A DNA stretch of 64,000 nucleotides from Flavobacteriaceae bacterium (GTDB taxonomy: Bacteria > Bacteroidota > Bacteroidia > Flavobacteriales > Flavobacteriaceae): positions 1 through 64,000 of the forward strand of contig JAHEHF010000002.1 of assembly GCA_024644745.1 (NCBI GenBank), in the 5' to 3' direction. Shown one piece after another: positions 28,183-37,400 of this stretch. The translations under genes and the position numbers were made by a program. A model generated the notes under the pieces. That model did no database searches. It was not told the DNA's origin and worked only from the letters and a program-made list of their open reading frames with translations. Positions within the stretch are counted from its first letter, which is position 1. Each line of letters starts with the position of its first letter.

Positions 28183-30314
28183 GACCCGATTTTTCAGACA
28201 TAAAAATAAATTCAAGCCCAAAAAGAAAAGTAAGCATTGATGAAAACAAGGATCCCTGGATAACTCCTGAGGGCATTCCCGTAAAAAATGAATTTACCAA
28301 AAAAGACATTAAAGATGCTGAGCACCTAGATTTTGCAGCAGGTCTGCCTCCTTTTACCAGAGGACCCTACAGTACAATGTACATAACGAGGCCATGGACG
28401 ATCAGACAGTATGCCGGTTTTTCGACAGCTGAAGAATCCAACGCTTTTTACCGAAGAAACCTGGCCGCCGGGCAAAAAGGGCTTTCAGTGGCTTTTGATC
28501 TGGCCACCCACCGTGGTTATGATTCCGATCATCCAAGAGTGACCGGTGACGTGGGCAAGGCAGGTGTTGCCATAGATTCCCTCTGGGATATGGAAATTCT
28601 TTTTAATAAGATCCCCTTGGATAAAATGTCCGTTTCAATGACCATGAACGGTGCGGTGCTTCCAATCATGGCATTCTATATTGCAGCTGCGAAAAAACAG
28701 GGGGTGGCTATAGAAACCCTGGCCGGTACCATTCAAAATGATATTCTCAAGGAATTCATGGTTCGCAACACTTATATCTATCCGCCGCTTCCTTCAATGA
28801 AGATCATAGGAGACATCTTTGAATATACAACACAGCACATGCCAAAATTCAATTCCATTTCAATAAGCGGATACCATATGCAGGAAGCCGGGGCTACAGC
28901 AGATATTGAATTGGCCTATACCCTGGCCGACGGGATGGAATATGTCAGGACAGGGCTCAAATCAGGCTTGAAAATTGATGAGTTTGCCCCAAGATTGTCA
29001 TTTTTCTGGGCGGTTGGGATGAATCATTTTATGGAGATCGCTAAAATGAGGGCGGCAAGAATGCTCTGGGCGAAGATCATAAAACAATTCAATCCACAAA
29101 ATCCGAAATCCATGGCACTGAGGACGCACAGCCAGACATCGGGTTGGAGCCTGAGTGAACAGGATCCTTTCAATAATGTGGCGCGCACCTGTATTGAGGC
29201 CATGGCTGCCGGTTTGGGCGGCACCCAGTCACTCCATACAAATGCATTGGATGAGGCCATTGCCCTGCCCACAGATTTTTCTGCAAGGATCGCAAGAAAC
29301 ACGCAGATTTTCATACAGGAAGAAACCCAAATCACAAAATCTGTCGATCCCTGGGCCGGCTCCTATTATGTTGAATATTTAACACAAGAGATCGCGAAAA
29401 AAGCCTGGAAACTCATTGAGGAAGTAGAGGCCCTCGGAGGAATGGCCAAAGCCATTGAAACCGGGGTTCCAAAAATGAGAATCGAAGAAGCTTCTGCAAG
29501 AAAACAGGCCAGGCTCGATTCGGGTCAGGACATTCTGGTGGGCGTGAACAAATTTCAGACTAAGGAGCCGTCGGATATTGAGATCCTTGAGGTTGACAAT
29601 ACTGCTGTCAGAAATTCACAGTTAGAAAGGTTAAAAAAGCTAAAACATGAAAGAGACCAGGACCTTGTGAGGTCGAAATTAAAGGCCATTGAAAAATGTG
29701 CAGAGACAGGTGAGGGAAATCTTCTGGAACTCGCAATTGATGCCGCAGAGAAATTGGCCACCCTGGGGGAAATATCCGATGCCATGGAAAAATATTTTGG
29801 AAGGCACAAGGCCGACACAAAACTTGTCAGCGGGGTGTACAGGAAAGAGGTCAGCGATAACGACACTTTTACCAAAGCGATGAAAATGGCAGATGAATTT
29901 GCAGCAATTGAGGGTCGCAGACCCAGGGTCATGATCGCAAAAATGGGCCAGGACGGACACGACCGTGGTGCTAAAGTTGTGGCTTCCAGTTTTGCTGATC
30001 TGGGATTCGATGTAGATATGGGACCCCTGTTCCAGACGCCTGAAGAAGTTGCCAGGCAAGCCATTGAAAATGACGTGCATTTTATTGGTGCATCCAGTTT
30101 GGCAGCAGGACACAAAACCTTGATTCCACAATTGATTAAAGAACTTGACAAATTGGGAAGGTCCGATATCATGGTATTCGCAGGGGGAGTGATTCCTGCA
30201 CAGGATTACGACTTTCTTTTTGAACAGGATGTTGCTGCCATTTTCGGGCCCGGCACGGTTATTTCAGAAGCTGCCATCAAAATCATGAAGATGTTCATGA
30301 CCAGCCAGTCATAA
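28179..30314 (+). CDS. mutB: Methylmalonyl-CoA mutase large (catalytic) subunit
   Basis: Catalytic subunit of 711 residues that interconverts (R)-methylmalonyl-CoA and succinyl-CoA with adenosylcobalamin. N-terminal substrate domain: [23 protein letters not shown] region (residues about 60-84), [27 protein letters not shown]-terminal cobalamin domain: [10 protein letters not shown] with the Co-ligating His594, GASSLAAGH and VFAGGVIP. Full length. Translationally coupled to mutA. Converges with meaB, 5 bp away. Confidence 0.97.
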   Translation: MRPDFSDIKINSSPKRKVSIDENKDPWITPEGIPVKNEFTKKDIKDAEHLDFAAGLPPFTRGPYSTMYITRPWTIRQYAGFSTAEESNAFYRRNLAAGQKGLSVAFDLATHRGYDSDHPRVTGDVGKAGVAIDSLWDMEILFNKIPLDKMSVSMTMNGAVLPIMAFYIAAAKKQGVAIETLAGTIQNDILKEFMVRNTYIYPPLPSMKIIGDIFEYTTQHMPKFNSISISGYHMQEAGATADIELAYTLADGMEYVRTGLKSGLKIDEFAPRLSFFWAVGMNHFMEIAKMRAARMLWAKIIKQFNPQNPKSMALRTHSQTSGWSLSEQDPFNNVARTCIEAMAAGLGGTQSLHTNALDEAIALPTDFSARIARNTQIFIQEETQITKSVDPWAGSYYVEYLTQEIAKKAWKLIEEVEALGGMAKAIETGVPKMRIEEASARKQARLDSGQDILVGVNKFQTKEPSDIEILEVDNTAVRNSQLERLKKLKHERDQDLVRSKLKAIEKCAETGEGNLLELAIDAAEKLATLGEISDAMEKYFGRHKADTKLVSGVYRKEVSDNDTFTKAMKMADEFAAIEGRRPRVMIAKMGQDGHDRGAKVVASSFADLGFDVDMGPLFQTPEEVARQAIENDVHFIGASSLAAGHKTLIPQLIKELDKLGRSDIMVFAGGVIPAQDYDFLFEQDVAAIFGPGTVISEAAIKIMKMFMTSQS

Positions 30315-30319
30315 AAAGA

Positions 30320-31324
30320 TCAGATAGATTTTTTGAACGATTCAATGATGATTTCCGCTGCTTTGACCGGTGACAATCTGGCATCAACCACATCTTGCTC
30401 CAAAGTTTTGAGACGATCGGCTATTTGATCTGTTCCATAAAAAAGCTGCTTCAATTCTTCGTGAATATTATTATACATCCACTGGATTTGTTGCTCTTGA
30501 CGATTCTTTAAAAAATATCCATTATGGTCTACAAGCTTTTTAAATTCCTCAACCTTTTCCCATACCTGGTCGATTCCTATATTCTTGAGCGCTGAAGCAG
30601 TGGTGGCCAAGGGAGTCCAGCCCGACTCGGATGGAGGAAAAAGGTGAAGGGCATTCTCATACTGCCTTCTTGCCAGGTCGCTTTTTTTCACATTATCGCC
30701 ATCTGCCTTGTTGATCACGATCATATCAGCCATTTCCATAATGCCCTTTTTGATCCCCTGTAATTCATCTCCGGCACCCGAAAGCATGAGCAACAAAAAG
30801 AAATCGGTCATTCCGTGCACAGCAGTCTCAGACTGGCCCACACCCACCGTTTCGATCAGAACGACATCAAAGCCAGCAGCTTCACACAAAAGCATCGCTT
30901 CTCCTGTTTTATTGGCGACACCTCCAAGGGTATCTCCCGAAGCCGATGGTCGTATATAGGCTTCCGGCTTGTTCGCGAGTTCCTCCATTCTGGTTTTATC
31001 ACCCAGAATGCTTCCCTTTGTTCGTTGACTGCTGGGATCAATAGACAGGATCGCCACCCTATGGCCCAAGCGGATGAGTAGTTTTCCAAAAGCCTCTATA
31101 AAAGTGCTTTTTCCCACTCCCGGAACTCCGGTAATTCCAATTCTGATCGAATTTCCTGAGTGTGGTAAAATAGCCTGAATGATCTCCTTGGCCAATCGTT
31201 TATCGCTTGCAAGATTGCTTTCAACCAATGTAATGGCTCTTGAAAGAACAACCCTGTCTCCCTTAAGAACACCTTCGATGTATTCACTCACCTCAAGTCT
31301 TTTTTTGGGTCTGAATTTTTTCAT
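30320..31324 (-). CDS. meaB: MeaB/ArgK-type GTPase chaperone of methylmalonyl-CoA mutase
   Basis: G3E-type P-loop GTPase of 334 residues that guards cofactor loading and reactivation of methylmalonyl-CoA mutase. Walker A GVPGVGKST (66-74), LSIDPSSQRTKGSILGDKTRM (96-116, quoted here as a region), ETVGVGQSE (switch) and INKADGDN (base recognition) are all clear. It is convergent with mutB, so it has its own promoter rather than belonging to the mutAB transcript. Confidence 0.95.
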   Translation of the reverse strand: MKKFRPKKRLEVSEYIEGVLKGDRVVLSRAITLVESNLASDKRLAKEIIQAILPHSGNSIRIGITGVPGVGKSTFIEAFGKLLIRLGHRVAILSIDPSSQRTKGSILGDKTRMEELANKPEAYIRPSASGDTLGGVANKTGEAMLLCEAAGFDVVLIETVGVGQSETAVHGMTDFFLLLMLSGAGDELQGIKKGIMEMADMIVINKADGDNVKKSDLARRQYENALHLFPPSESGWTPLATTASALKNIGIDQVWEKVEEFKKLVDHNGYFLKNRQEQQIQWMYNNIHEELKQLFYGTDQIADRLKTLEQDVVDARLSPVKAAEIIIESFKKSI

Positions 31325-31361
31325 AAACTTTGCTTAGCAATGGATCTCAATCGTCCTGATT

Positions 31362-31369
31362 CAAAGATA
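31362..31369 (-). promoter_or_regulatory. Bacteroidetes -7 element for meaB
   Basis: On the minus strand this reads TATCTTTG, an exact TAnnTTTG match, about 38 bases before the meaB start codon. The -33 element is not obvious. Confidence 0.55.
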
Positions 31370-31532
31370 AATATACTGAAAAATATAGGGAAAGCAACAT
31401 AATGAACATAAAATGTATTTTCCTAACAGTTTGTTTTACAATGAATTAAATAGTATTCATCTATTTATTAAAGAATTGTAAAGACTTCTGGTTCCAGATC
31501 TATGAAAAAAGGAAATCCCTAACTACAGTACA

Positions 31533-32240
31533 CTATTTTCTTCCTCCAAAAATTCTCAATAGAAAAAGAAAAAGGTTGATAAAATCGAGATACAATGTCA
31601 GGGCGCCCAGAATGGACATCTTTTCCATCCCCTCTTCATTTGCGAAACCGCGGCTCCCAATCTCCTTTAACTTTTGCGTATCATAGGCTGTCAAACCAAC
31701 AAAAAGCGCAACACCCAGGTAGGTAATGATCCAATACATCATTTCGTTTTGAAGGAATATATTGACTATTGAGGCGATAATGATTCCGATTAAAGCCATC
31801 ATGGCCATATTACCAATCGATGTCAAATCCTTTTTTGTGTAGTAACCGTAAAGGCTCATGGCACCAAAGGTTCCTGCAGTGACTAAAAAGGTCGTCGAGA
31901 TAGAGCTTGAAGTATAAACCAGAAAAATGACTGACATGGTGAGACCATTGAGTATGGAATAGACCATAAAAACGGAAATCGCCATATTTTGACTCAACCT
32001 GTTGATCGCACTCGTCAGGTAGATCACCAATAATAATTCACCGATGAGCAAGCCGTAAAAAACCAGTTTTGAGCTGACAATAGCGTTGATCATTGATGGA
32101 GAGGTCGCTGTAAAATAGGCTACCAGCCCAGTCACCAACAAAGCCAGTGCCATCCAGTTATACACTTTGGTTATAAAAAGTGCCTGATGGCTTTTTATCC
32201 CCAATTGATCTTTTGTCCGGGTTGAAACTTGATTTTCCAT
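31533..32240 (-). CDS. BAX inhibitor-1/YccA family membrane protein
   Basis: A 235-residue inner-membrane protein with seven hydrophobic segments, of the BI-1 family (YccA/YetJ-like). Typical C-terminal features are ALFVGLTAYDTQKLKEIG (two-Asp pH/Ca2+ gate region) and GALTLYLDFINLFLFLLRIFG. Bacterial relatives include a pH-sensitive calcium leak channel (YetJ) and an FtsH modulator (YccA). Which of these applies is unknown. Single-gene transcript preceded by a clear promoter element. Confidence 0.9.
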   Translation of the reverse strand: MENQVSTRTKDQLGIKSHQALFITKVYNWMALALLVTGLVAYFTATSPSMINAIVSSKLVFYGLLIGELLLVIYLTSAINRLSQNMAISVFMVYSILNGLTMSVIFLVYTSSSISTTFLVTAGTFGAMSLYGYYTKKDLTSIGNMAMMALIGIIIASIVNIFLQNEMMYWIITYLGVALFVGLTAYDTQKLKEIGSRGFANEEGMEKMSILGALTLYLDFINLFLFLLRIFGGRK

Positions 32241-32274
32241 AATCGATATTTTTTATTTGATTTTTTTCAAAAGG

Positions 32275-32282
32275 CAAAGATA
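32275..32282 (-). promoter_or_regulatory. Bacteroidetes -7 element for the BAX inhibitor-1-like gene
   Basis: Minus strand reads TATCTTTG, matching TAnnTTTG, 35 bases before the start codon at 32240. Confidence 0.55.
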
Positions 32283-32347
32283 ATTAAATCACATTAGCAA
32301 TATTGCTTTCTTTTTTATATTTTGCTCTAATGAGCAGATCACTCCAC

Positions 32348-33421
32348 ATGAAATACACTATCAAATCATTGCTTCTTTTTTTACTGTTGATTTCAGCGGC
32401 CCAAAGCCATTGCCAGGTGAGAAGGATACCACTTACCAAAATTGAAATGGAACAATCCGAACAACAATACCAAAAATTCTGTGCCCTCTGTCATGGTGGG
32501 GAACGCGAAGGAAATGCAGCAGATTTTGCCCCTTCCCTGAAGTCAAGGTCCTATATGGCAACCACACCTCTGAATTTTCTTGCGAGTACCATCGGATTTG
32601 GAAGGCCCAATACAGCCATGGCGGCCTATCTCATCGATATGGGCGGCCCCATGACCATGAAGGAAATTTTTAATATGGCCCTTTGGCTGCAATACCAGGC
32701 AGGACATGAACCCATTTCCTTAGGGACTGAACCTGTAGCCGGTGATCTAAAAAAAGGCGCCTTGCTTTATGAATCAAAATGTGCAGAATGTCATGGTAAA
32801 ATGGCAGAAGGCATCACGGCCCCGGCACTTGCCAACCCGGCCTTTTTGGCCTTTGCCACAGATGCCTATATCAAATATGCCATTGAAAACGGAAGGGAAG
32901 ATACAGAAATGATCGCCTATAAAAACGAATTGTCGGCAGAAGAAATTAATGACCTGACTTCCTATATTCGCAGCCTGACCTCAGGCTGGAGTCCGGAACC
33001 AAAGGCGCTTGCTTCTTATCCAGAAGCGGCAGATTATGTTCTCAACAAGGACGGGGAAAACCCTGAATTCGAATTGAAAGAAAATCGTTATGTTCCAATG
33101 GAACAGGTGGCTCAGGCCCTGAACAGTAAAAAGAAAATGGTGATTCTGGATACCAGAACGACATCTGAATGGCACAATGCTCATATCCCGGGAGCAATTC
33201 CTGTTCCCTATTACGTCTCGGAAAAAGAAGTTGCCAAAGACCTGCCACGTGATGAAACATGGATCATTGCTTATTGCTCATGTCCGCATGCTGCTTCTGA
33301 CAAGATCATCAACATGCTGAGAAAACAAGGCTTTAAAAAAACGGCTGTAATAGATGAGGGTTTTTTTAACTGGATCAATGCCGGTTACCCCGTCATTGGA
33401 GGAGAAACAGAAAAAAAATAA
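32348..33421 (+). CDS. Secreted diheme cytochrome c fused to a rhodanese domain
   Basis: I place the start at 32348 (signal peptide MKYTIKSLLLFLLLISAAQS); the frame is open from 32303. Two class I cytochrome c domains follow: the first with CALCH, the second with CAECH (residues 45-49 and 145-149 from this start). After a linker, a C-terminal rhodanese domain (about 245-355) has ILDTRTTSEWHNAHIPGA and the loop AYCSCPHAAS, whose first Cys is the likely sulfur carrier. This combination suggests redox chemistry of sulfur species in the periplasm. It lies convergent with nosY, 1 bp apart, next to the nitrous oxide cluster. Function unknown; domain calls are clear. Confidence 0.85.
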   Translation: MKYTIKSLLLFLLLISAAQSHCQVRRIPLTKIEMEQSEQQYQKFCALCHGGEREGNAADFAPSLKSRSYMATTPLNFLASTIGFGRPNTAMAAYLIDMGGPMTMKEIFNMALWLQYQAGHEPISLGTEPVAGDLKKGALLYESKCAECHGKMAEGITAPALANPAFLAFATDAYIKYAIENGREDTEMIAYKNELSAEEINDLTSYIRSLTSGWSPEPKALASYPEAADYVLNKDGENPEFELKENRYVPMEQVAQALNSKKKMVILDTRTTSEWHNAHIPGAIPVPYYVSEKEVAKDLPRDETWIIAYCSCPHAASDKIINMLRKQGFKKTAVIDEGFFNWINAGYPVIGGETEKK

Positions 33422-33422
33422 G

Positions 33423-34205
33423 CTAAAAATCTTTTTTTCTTAGTTTTCTTTTGATGCGCCAAACAGGGAGCAAAACCCACAGCAGCATGACAGCAATTGA
33501 CAGCATCAGGCCCCAGTTCGTACCAAAGAATTTTTTAAATACCGCCCCGGTATAACCCAACAAGGCAGATATATCAAGTTTTAATAAAATCAATATCCTC
33601 GAAAGGTCAATGGGATTGAACATGGTTACCAGCAAAGCGAATTTATCGAGTGGATATTCATTGAACATCACCAGAGAAATGAGAAACACTCCATCATAAA
33701 TAACAGCCAGGAACAACCACATCAAAATGGCATAGCCAAAGCCTTTGATCTTATTCTCGTTAGATAGTGCAATATTAAATGCAAGCGCGACAAAAATAAA
33801 ATTGAGCAAAGTCCCGACAACAAGGAGCAAAGTGAAATTAAAAATCGCCGATGACATAAACAAACCATACATGACAAAAGGAATTCCCAATCCAAGGATC
33901 AGGCTAAGTGTCAAAGAGATGGAGATCCCAAGGTATTGACCCATAAAAATAGTATTGCGCTTGATAGGCTGTGCGAGGAGCAATTCAGTGAATTCCTTCG
34001 AATTATAATAATACATCACTCCAAAAATAGTTCCGATCAGCGGGGTGAGTACAATGATGATATTCATCAGGGTAATGATAGCCTTATCGACGTCATTGTT
34101 CAAGAATAACAAGACAAAACCCAAGACCATATAGAATGTGAAGTACACATAACTCCATCTGCTGCGCATCAGGTCATAAAAGCTGTATTTCAATATTTTT
34201 ATCAT
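33423..34205 (-). CDS. nosY: ABC transporter permease, NosY
   Basis: Integral membrane protein of 260 residues with about six hydrophobic segments, ABC-2 permease type, the membrane partner of NosF. The NosDFY complex delivers a sulfur or copper species needed to mature the CuZ cluster of nitrous oxide reductase. Identification rests on fold, on its placement 2 bp after nosF and on the nos context. Last gene of the cluster; no hairpin separates it from the convergent cytochrome-rhodanese gene. Confidence 0.85.
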   Translation of the reverse strand: MIKILKYSFYDLMRSRWSYVYFTFYMVLGFVLLFLNNDVDKAIITLMNIIIVLTPLIGTIFGVMYYYNSKEFTELLLAQPIKRNTIFMGQYLGISISLTLSLILGLGIPFVMYGLFMSSAIFNFTLLLVVGTLLNFIFVALAFNIALSNENKIKGFGYAILMWLFLAVIYDGVFLISLVMFNEYPLDKFALLVTMFNPIDLSRILILLKLDISALLGYTGAVFKKFFGTNWGLMLSIAVMLLWVLLPVWRIKRKLRKKDF

Positions 34206-34207
34206 AA

Positions 34208-34906
34208 TTACCTTGAAATCAGTTTAGCGATTGAATGTTCCAGGTCATCCTGCCCGGTCTCTTCTTTCAGTTGAGCCGAGTTCCCTTTAAAATAAATTTT
34301 CCCGTCAAGTAAAAAAACGATCTCATCTGCAACTTCTTCAACGAAGCTCATGATGTGGGTGGTAATCAGGATGGTTCTTCCTTGTTCCTTTTGGGTCTGA
34401 ATGATTTCTTTAAGATGGATCAGGGAGATCGGATCCAACCCTGTTGTAGGTTCATCCAAAATAATAAGATCGCTTTCAAACATAAAGGTGAGCACAATAT
34501 TCACTTTCTGCTTGGTGCCTCCTGACAGGTTTCCCAGTTTTTTATCTAAATACGGATCCAGGTCAAAAAGCTCGATCAACTCTTGGTCATTTGCTTCCTT
34601 GGGTCTCAAATTCTTGACCATTCCGATCAACTCCTTGACCCTAAGGTTGGCCGGAAAATTAGCGATCTGCGGCAGGTAATTGATATTGTTCCTGTATTTC
34701 CATTTGTTTCGGATCATCTCACCTTCCAGTTCAATACTTCCCTTGTCTGGTATGACCATACCCAAAATACTTTTGATCAAGGTTGTCTTTCCCGAACCAT
34801 TTGGTCCGAGGACAGCAAAAATACCTCCTGAACCAATTTCGAGGTCCAAGCCGTCCAGTACGGTCAGCTTGCCAAATTTTTTATGTAAAGCGTTTATTTT
34901 AATCAT
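34208..34906 (-). CDS. nosF: ABC transporter ATP-binding protein, NosF
   Basis: ABC ATPase of 232 residues. Walker A GPNGSGKTTL (34-43), signature LSGGTKQKV, Walker B LIILDEPTTGLDP, and the H-loop in ITTHIM are all present. It overlaps the end of nosD by 8 bp and is followed by nosY. In NosDFY it supplies the energy for CuZ maturation. No unusual features. Confidence 0.93.
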   Translation of the reverse strand: MIKINALHKKFGKLTVLDGLDLEIGSGGIFAVLGPNGSGKTTLIKSILGMVIPDKGSIELEGEMIRNKWKYRNNINYLPQIANFPANLRVKELIGMVKNLRPKEANDQELIELFDLDPYLDKKLGNLSGGTKQKVNIVLTFMFESDLIILDEPTTGLDPISLIHLKEIIQTQKEQGRTILITTHIMSFVEEVADEIVFLLDGKIYFKGNSAQLKEETGQDDLEHSIAKLISR

Positions 34907-36134
34907 TGATCCTCTTCATTAAAGGGTTGCTGTCTATCAGGTTATCTGGTGTAAAGACCGGGGATACCTTTTCGGAAAAATTGATGATATCCACAAACAT
35001 GCTTCTCAACAAAATAATAGTTTCCGGTGTGTTGTGAACGATATACGAAAACAACTTTACTGGTCTGTAAGGAACATCTCCTATACCGTTTCTATCCAGG
35101 TCATAACCGGCGTATTCGCTCCAGTAATTGTTTTCAAACCGGTTGGTATTGATCTTGCTGTTATAACTCAGGTCCAGGGCGTTGTTCAAAAAATTATTTT
35201 TTGAAAAGACATTTTCATAACAGGCACCAATAATGGTAACCGCCCAACCATTTCTTGAAAAGGTATTATTCGTGTAATTGATCCTGGTAGACCCGTCTAC
35301 GCTGATCCCTATCGTATTTTGCTCAAAAACATTGTCTGTGATCTCCGCATCGTAAATTTCCTTCAAAAGCAGACCATAAGATGCCGTTCCCCAATTGTGT
35401 TCGAATCGGTTGTCATGCATTTTCACGAATTTTGAAAACATAATGGCAACACCTGCGCCATTATTTTTAAATACGTTGTTGTAATAGGCATTGTCATTAG
35501 AAAACATAAAATGCAAACCATATCGCAAATTGCCAAAACTCCGGTTCTGAAAAACCTTGCTTTCCTTTACAAATTCAAAATAAATGCCATCTCTTAAACC
35601 TGTCAGTTCGTTATGAGATACCTGCATCTTCGAACAGTGCCATAAATGAATTCCATTGCCTGAATTGGACTGTGAAACTGCATTGGAACTTACTTTGTTA
35701 TGCCGAATGGTACCATTTTTGGATTTTTCGATAAGAATTCCGAAAAACACCTGCTTGAATACATTATTTTCAATGATAAATTCATCTGAATCGGATACGA
35801 GAATTGCCGCAAAATCTTTGGTATAACTCTGACCCACATTGATGATCTCAAGGCCGCTCACAGAAACACGATCAGCTATGATGCGAAGAATCGTTTCCTT
35901 GAATTCGCCGTCAATTAATGCCAAACCCTCCCCACGTATGCTGACCGACTTGTCAACAAGGATGCCATGCTCTTTGTAAACACCTGATTTCACAAGTATT
36001 TCATCGCCATTCTCTGCCTGTTCAATAGCCTCACTGATACTCGTAATGGGACAAGAACCACATACCTCGATCTGTTTCCCATGAGAAAAAAAGCTGCACA
36101 AAAATAATATGACAAAAAGCCCTGCTGCTCTCAT
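34899..36134 (-). CDS. nosD: NosD, periplasmic beta-helix protein of NosDFY
   Basis: Secreted protein of 411 residues. A signal peptide (to about residue 19) is followed by a right-handed parallel beta-helix built of many Asn-rich turns of the type FxxNxxxxN (about 70-370), as in NosD and carbohydrate-binding CASH domains. NosD sits on NosY in the periplasm and interacts with NosL and NosZ during CuZ assembly. It starts directly after the nosL stop. Confidence 0.93.
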   Translation of the reverse strand: MRAAGLFVILFLCSFFSHGKQIEVCGSCPITSISEAIEQAENGDEILVKSGVYKEHGILVDKSVSIRGEGLALIDGEFKETILRIIADRVSVSGLEIINVGQSYTKDFAAILVSDSDEFIIENNVFKQVFFGILIEKSKNGTIRHNKVSSNAVSQSNSGNGIHLWHCSKMQVSHNELTGLRDGIYFEFVKESKVFQNRSFGNLRYGLHFMFSNDNAYYNNVFKNNGAGVAIMFSKFVKMHDNRFEHNWGTASYGLLLKEIYDAEITDNVFEQNTIGISVDGSTRINYTNNTFSRNGWAVTIIGACYENVFSKNNFLNNALDLSYNSKINTNRFENNYWSEYAGYDLDRNGIGDVPYRPVKLFSYIVHNTPETIILLRSMFVDIINFSEKVSPVFTPDNLIDSNPLMKRIND

Positions 36135-36575
36135 TTATTCAACATCAAATTTCATTAGAAGCTCCTTCCAGGAATATAGTTCGCCCCCATTTTCTTTTTG
36201 AGCCTCCGAAGCTTCCTGATCAGAAGCAAAACCTGTTAAATTGGCTCCCATGGGGCTTTTGATTTTTTCACTGATCAGATACTTGGCTTCTTGAGCAGGA
36301 TGCATAAATCCCGGTTGCATATAATCGGCTATCAATAAGATTTCTGCATAATGCCCCCCTTTTTCTCCGATGTCATTTACCATACATTCTATGGCATCAA
36401 ATTTAAATTGCTTTCCTTTTTTTGTGACGTATTGCGCAGAATGCTGCTGGTCCACAATCGTCATTTTACAAAATGAACAGGCATCAGTTCCGTAATTGAT
36501 CTGATCAGGTTCTATCCCACATGAGAAAAAAAGGCATAAAACGACTATAAAAGCAATATGGATTACTTTATTCAT
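36135..36575 (-). CDS. nosL: NosL copper-chaperone lipoprotein
   Basis: Lipoprotein of 146 residues (lipobox FFSC, Cys19). ACSFCKMTI (Cys33, Cys36, Met38) and the later FDAIECMV segment match the NosL family, which binds Cu(I) and passes copper to NosD for the CuZ site. Located 77 bp downstream of the nosB-like gene and directly before nosD. The length is slightly short compared with proteobacterial NosL. Confidence 0.92.
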   Translation of the reverse strand: MNKVIHIAFIVVLCLFFSCGIEPDQINYGTDACSFCKMTIVDQQHSAQYVTKKGKQFKFDAIECMVNDIGEKGGHYAEILLIADYMQPGFMHPAQEAKYLISEKIKSPMGANLTGFASDQEASEAQKENGGELYSWKELLMKFDVE

Positions 36576-36652
36576 GATTTTTTTAGTTCTTAGGTTACAG
36601 CAAATCCAATATACATAAAATTATGACAAAGGAAATTGCTACTTATGATCAT

Positions 36653-37246
36653 TTATTGTTCGTTACGGGCTTCTCGCTTGCCTGTAAAAAATGCGATTAA
36701 TGTCATTACCATTCCTGTAAACATCATATAGGCCCCCATCCGAGGGTAGGAATGAGCAATAAAATTAAGAATATGTTTGGTTCCGAACAACGGGGGCTGA
36801 AAACCCATGGGGCTGCCATCAGGGTTCTTGAAATTCATGATGGCCTTCGGGTCAAGGTTGTGTCCGTAATCGTATTCCCAAAGATAAAAGTCATACATTC
36901 CTGCAATCCCCAAAGCGGTCATCAGTAAAAACCAAACCAAAAACCATTTATAATTGGTAAAAAATCCGATGAGTACCCCTAAAACCGTCATCACCAGAAT
37001 AACAATTGGAAAAATAGTGAACTCAGGAATTGTTTCCGGGATAGATTTCATTCCGACATAGTGATTCATCAAATTGATATTCTTTATATCAAATTCCTGT
37101 ACATCGGTAAATTTGTTAATATGAATGTTCATCCCTAAATTCTTAGGGTACTGAGGTGCTTCAAGCGTGATGTTCCACAGGGGGAATACAAACAGACCCA
37201 ACATCAATAAAGGCCCGGTGATCATTAAAATTTTCGATTTTTTCAT
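36653..37246 (-). CDS. Multi-pass membrane protein of the nos cluster (NosB-like)
   Basis: A 197-residue protein with four to five hydrophobic segments: one near the N-terminus (8-25), two in the middle (about 77-93 and 98-118) and one near the C-terminus (170-190), plus a roughly 45-residue periplasmic loop between the first two. I do not recognise a Pfam-level family. Clade II nos clusters carry, after nosZ, a gene for a membrane protein called nosB, needed for N2O respiration in Wolinella succinogenes; position and topology fit, but sequence relationship cannot be checked here. Probably co-transcribed with nosZ past a hairpin at 37335-37369. Confidence 0.7.
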   Translation of the reverse strand: MKKSKILMITGPLLMLGLFVFPLWNITLEAPQYPKNLGMNIHINKFTDVQEFDIKNINLMNHYVGMKSIPETIPEFTIFPIVILVMTVLGVLIGFFTNYKWFLVWFLLMTALGIAGMYDFYLWEYDYGHNLDPKAIMNFKNPDGSPMGFQPPLFGTKHILNFIAHSYPRMGAYMMFTGMVMTLIAFFTGKREARNEQ

Positions 37247-37334
37247 GAATTTGAATGCTTTATGAATTTGAAATCGTTTTTATATTCATCATTTTTCATT
37301 TTTCCTGGAATAGATGATTGATCTTGATTTAAAT

Positions 37335-37369
37335 GAAAACGGACAGTTTGAAACACCCTGCCCGTTTTC
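37335..37369 (-). terminator. Hairpin between nosZ and the nosB-like gene
   Basis: Symmetrical stem GAAAACGG-A-CAG / CTG-C-CCGTTTTC (8 bp, one mismatch, 3 bp; 11-base loop), 32 bp after the nosZ stop. There is no long T run, so it may be a partial terminator or an mRNA-stabilising stem that keeps nosZ transcript high relative to downstream genes. Confidence 0.5.
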
Positions 37370-37400
37370 TACAATAATTAACTTAACCTCAATTTTAATA

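Noticed and set aside
29555-30172. Long minus-strand open frame of 205 codons opposite mutB
   Set aside because: It lies wholly inside the conserved mutB gene, is rich in Ser and Leu as shadow frames usually are, and has no family resemblance.
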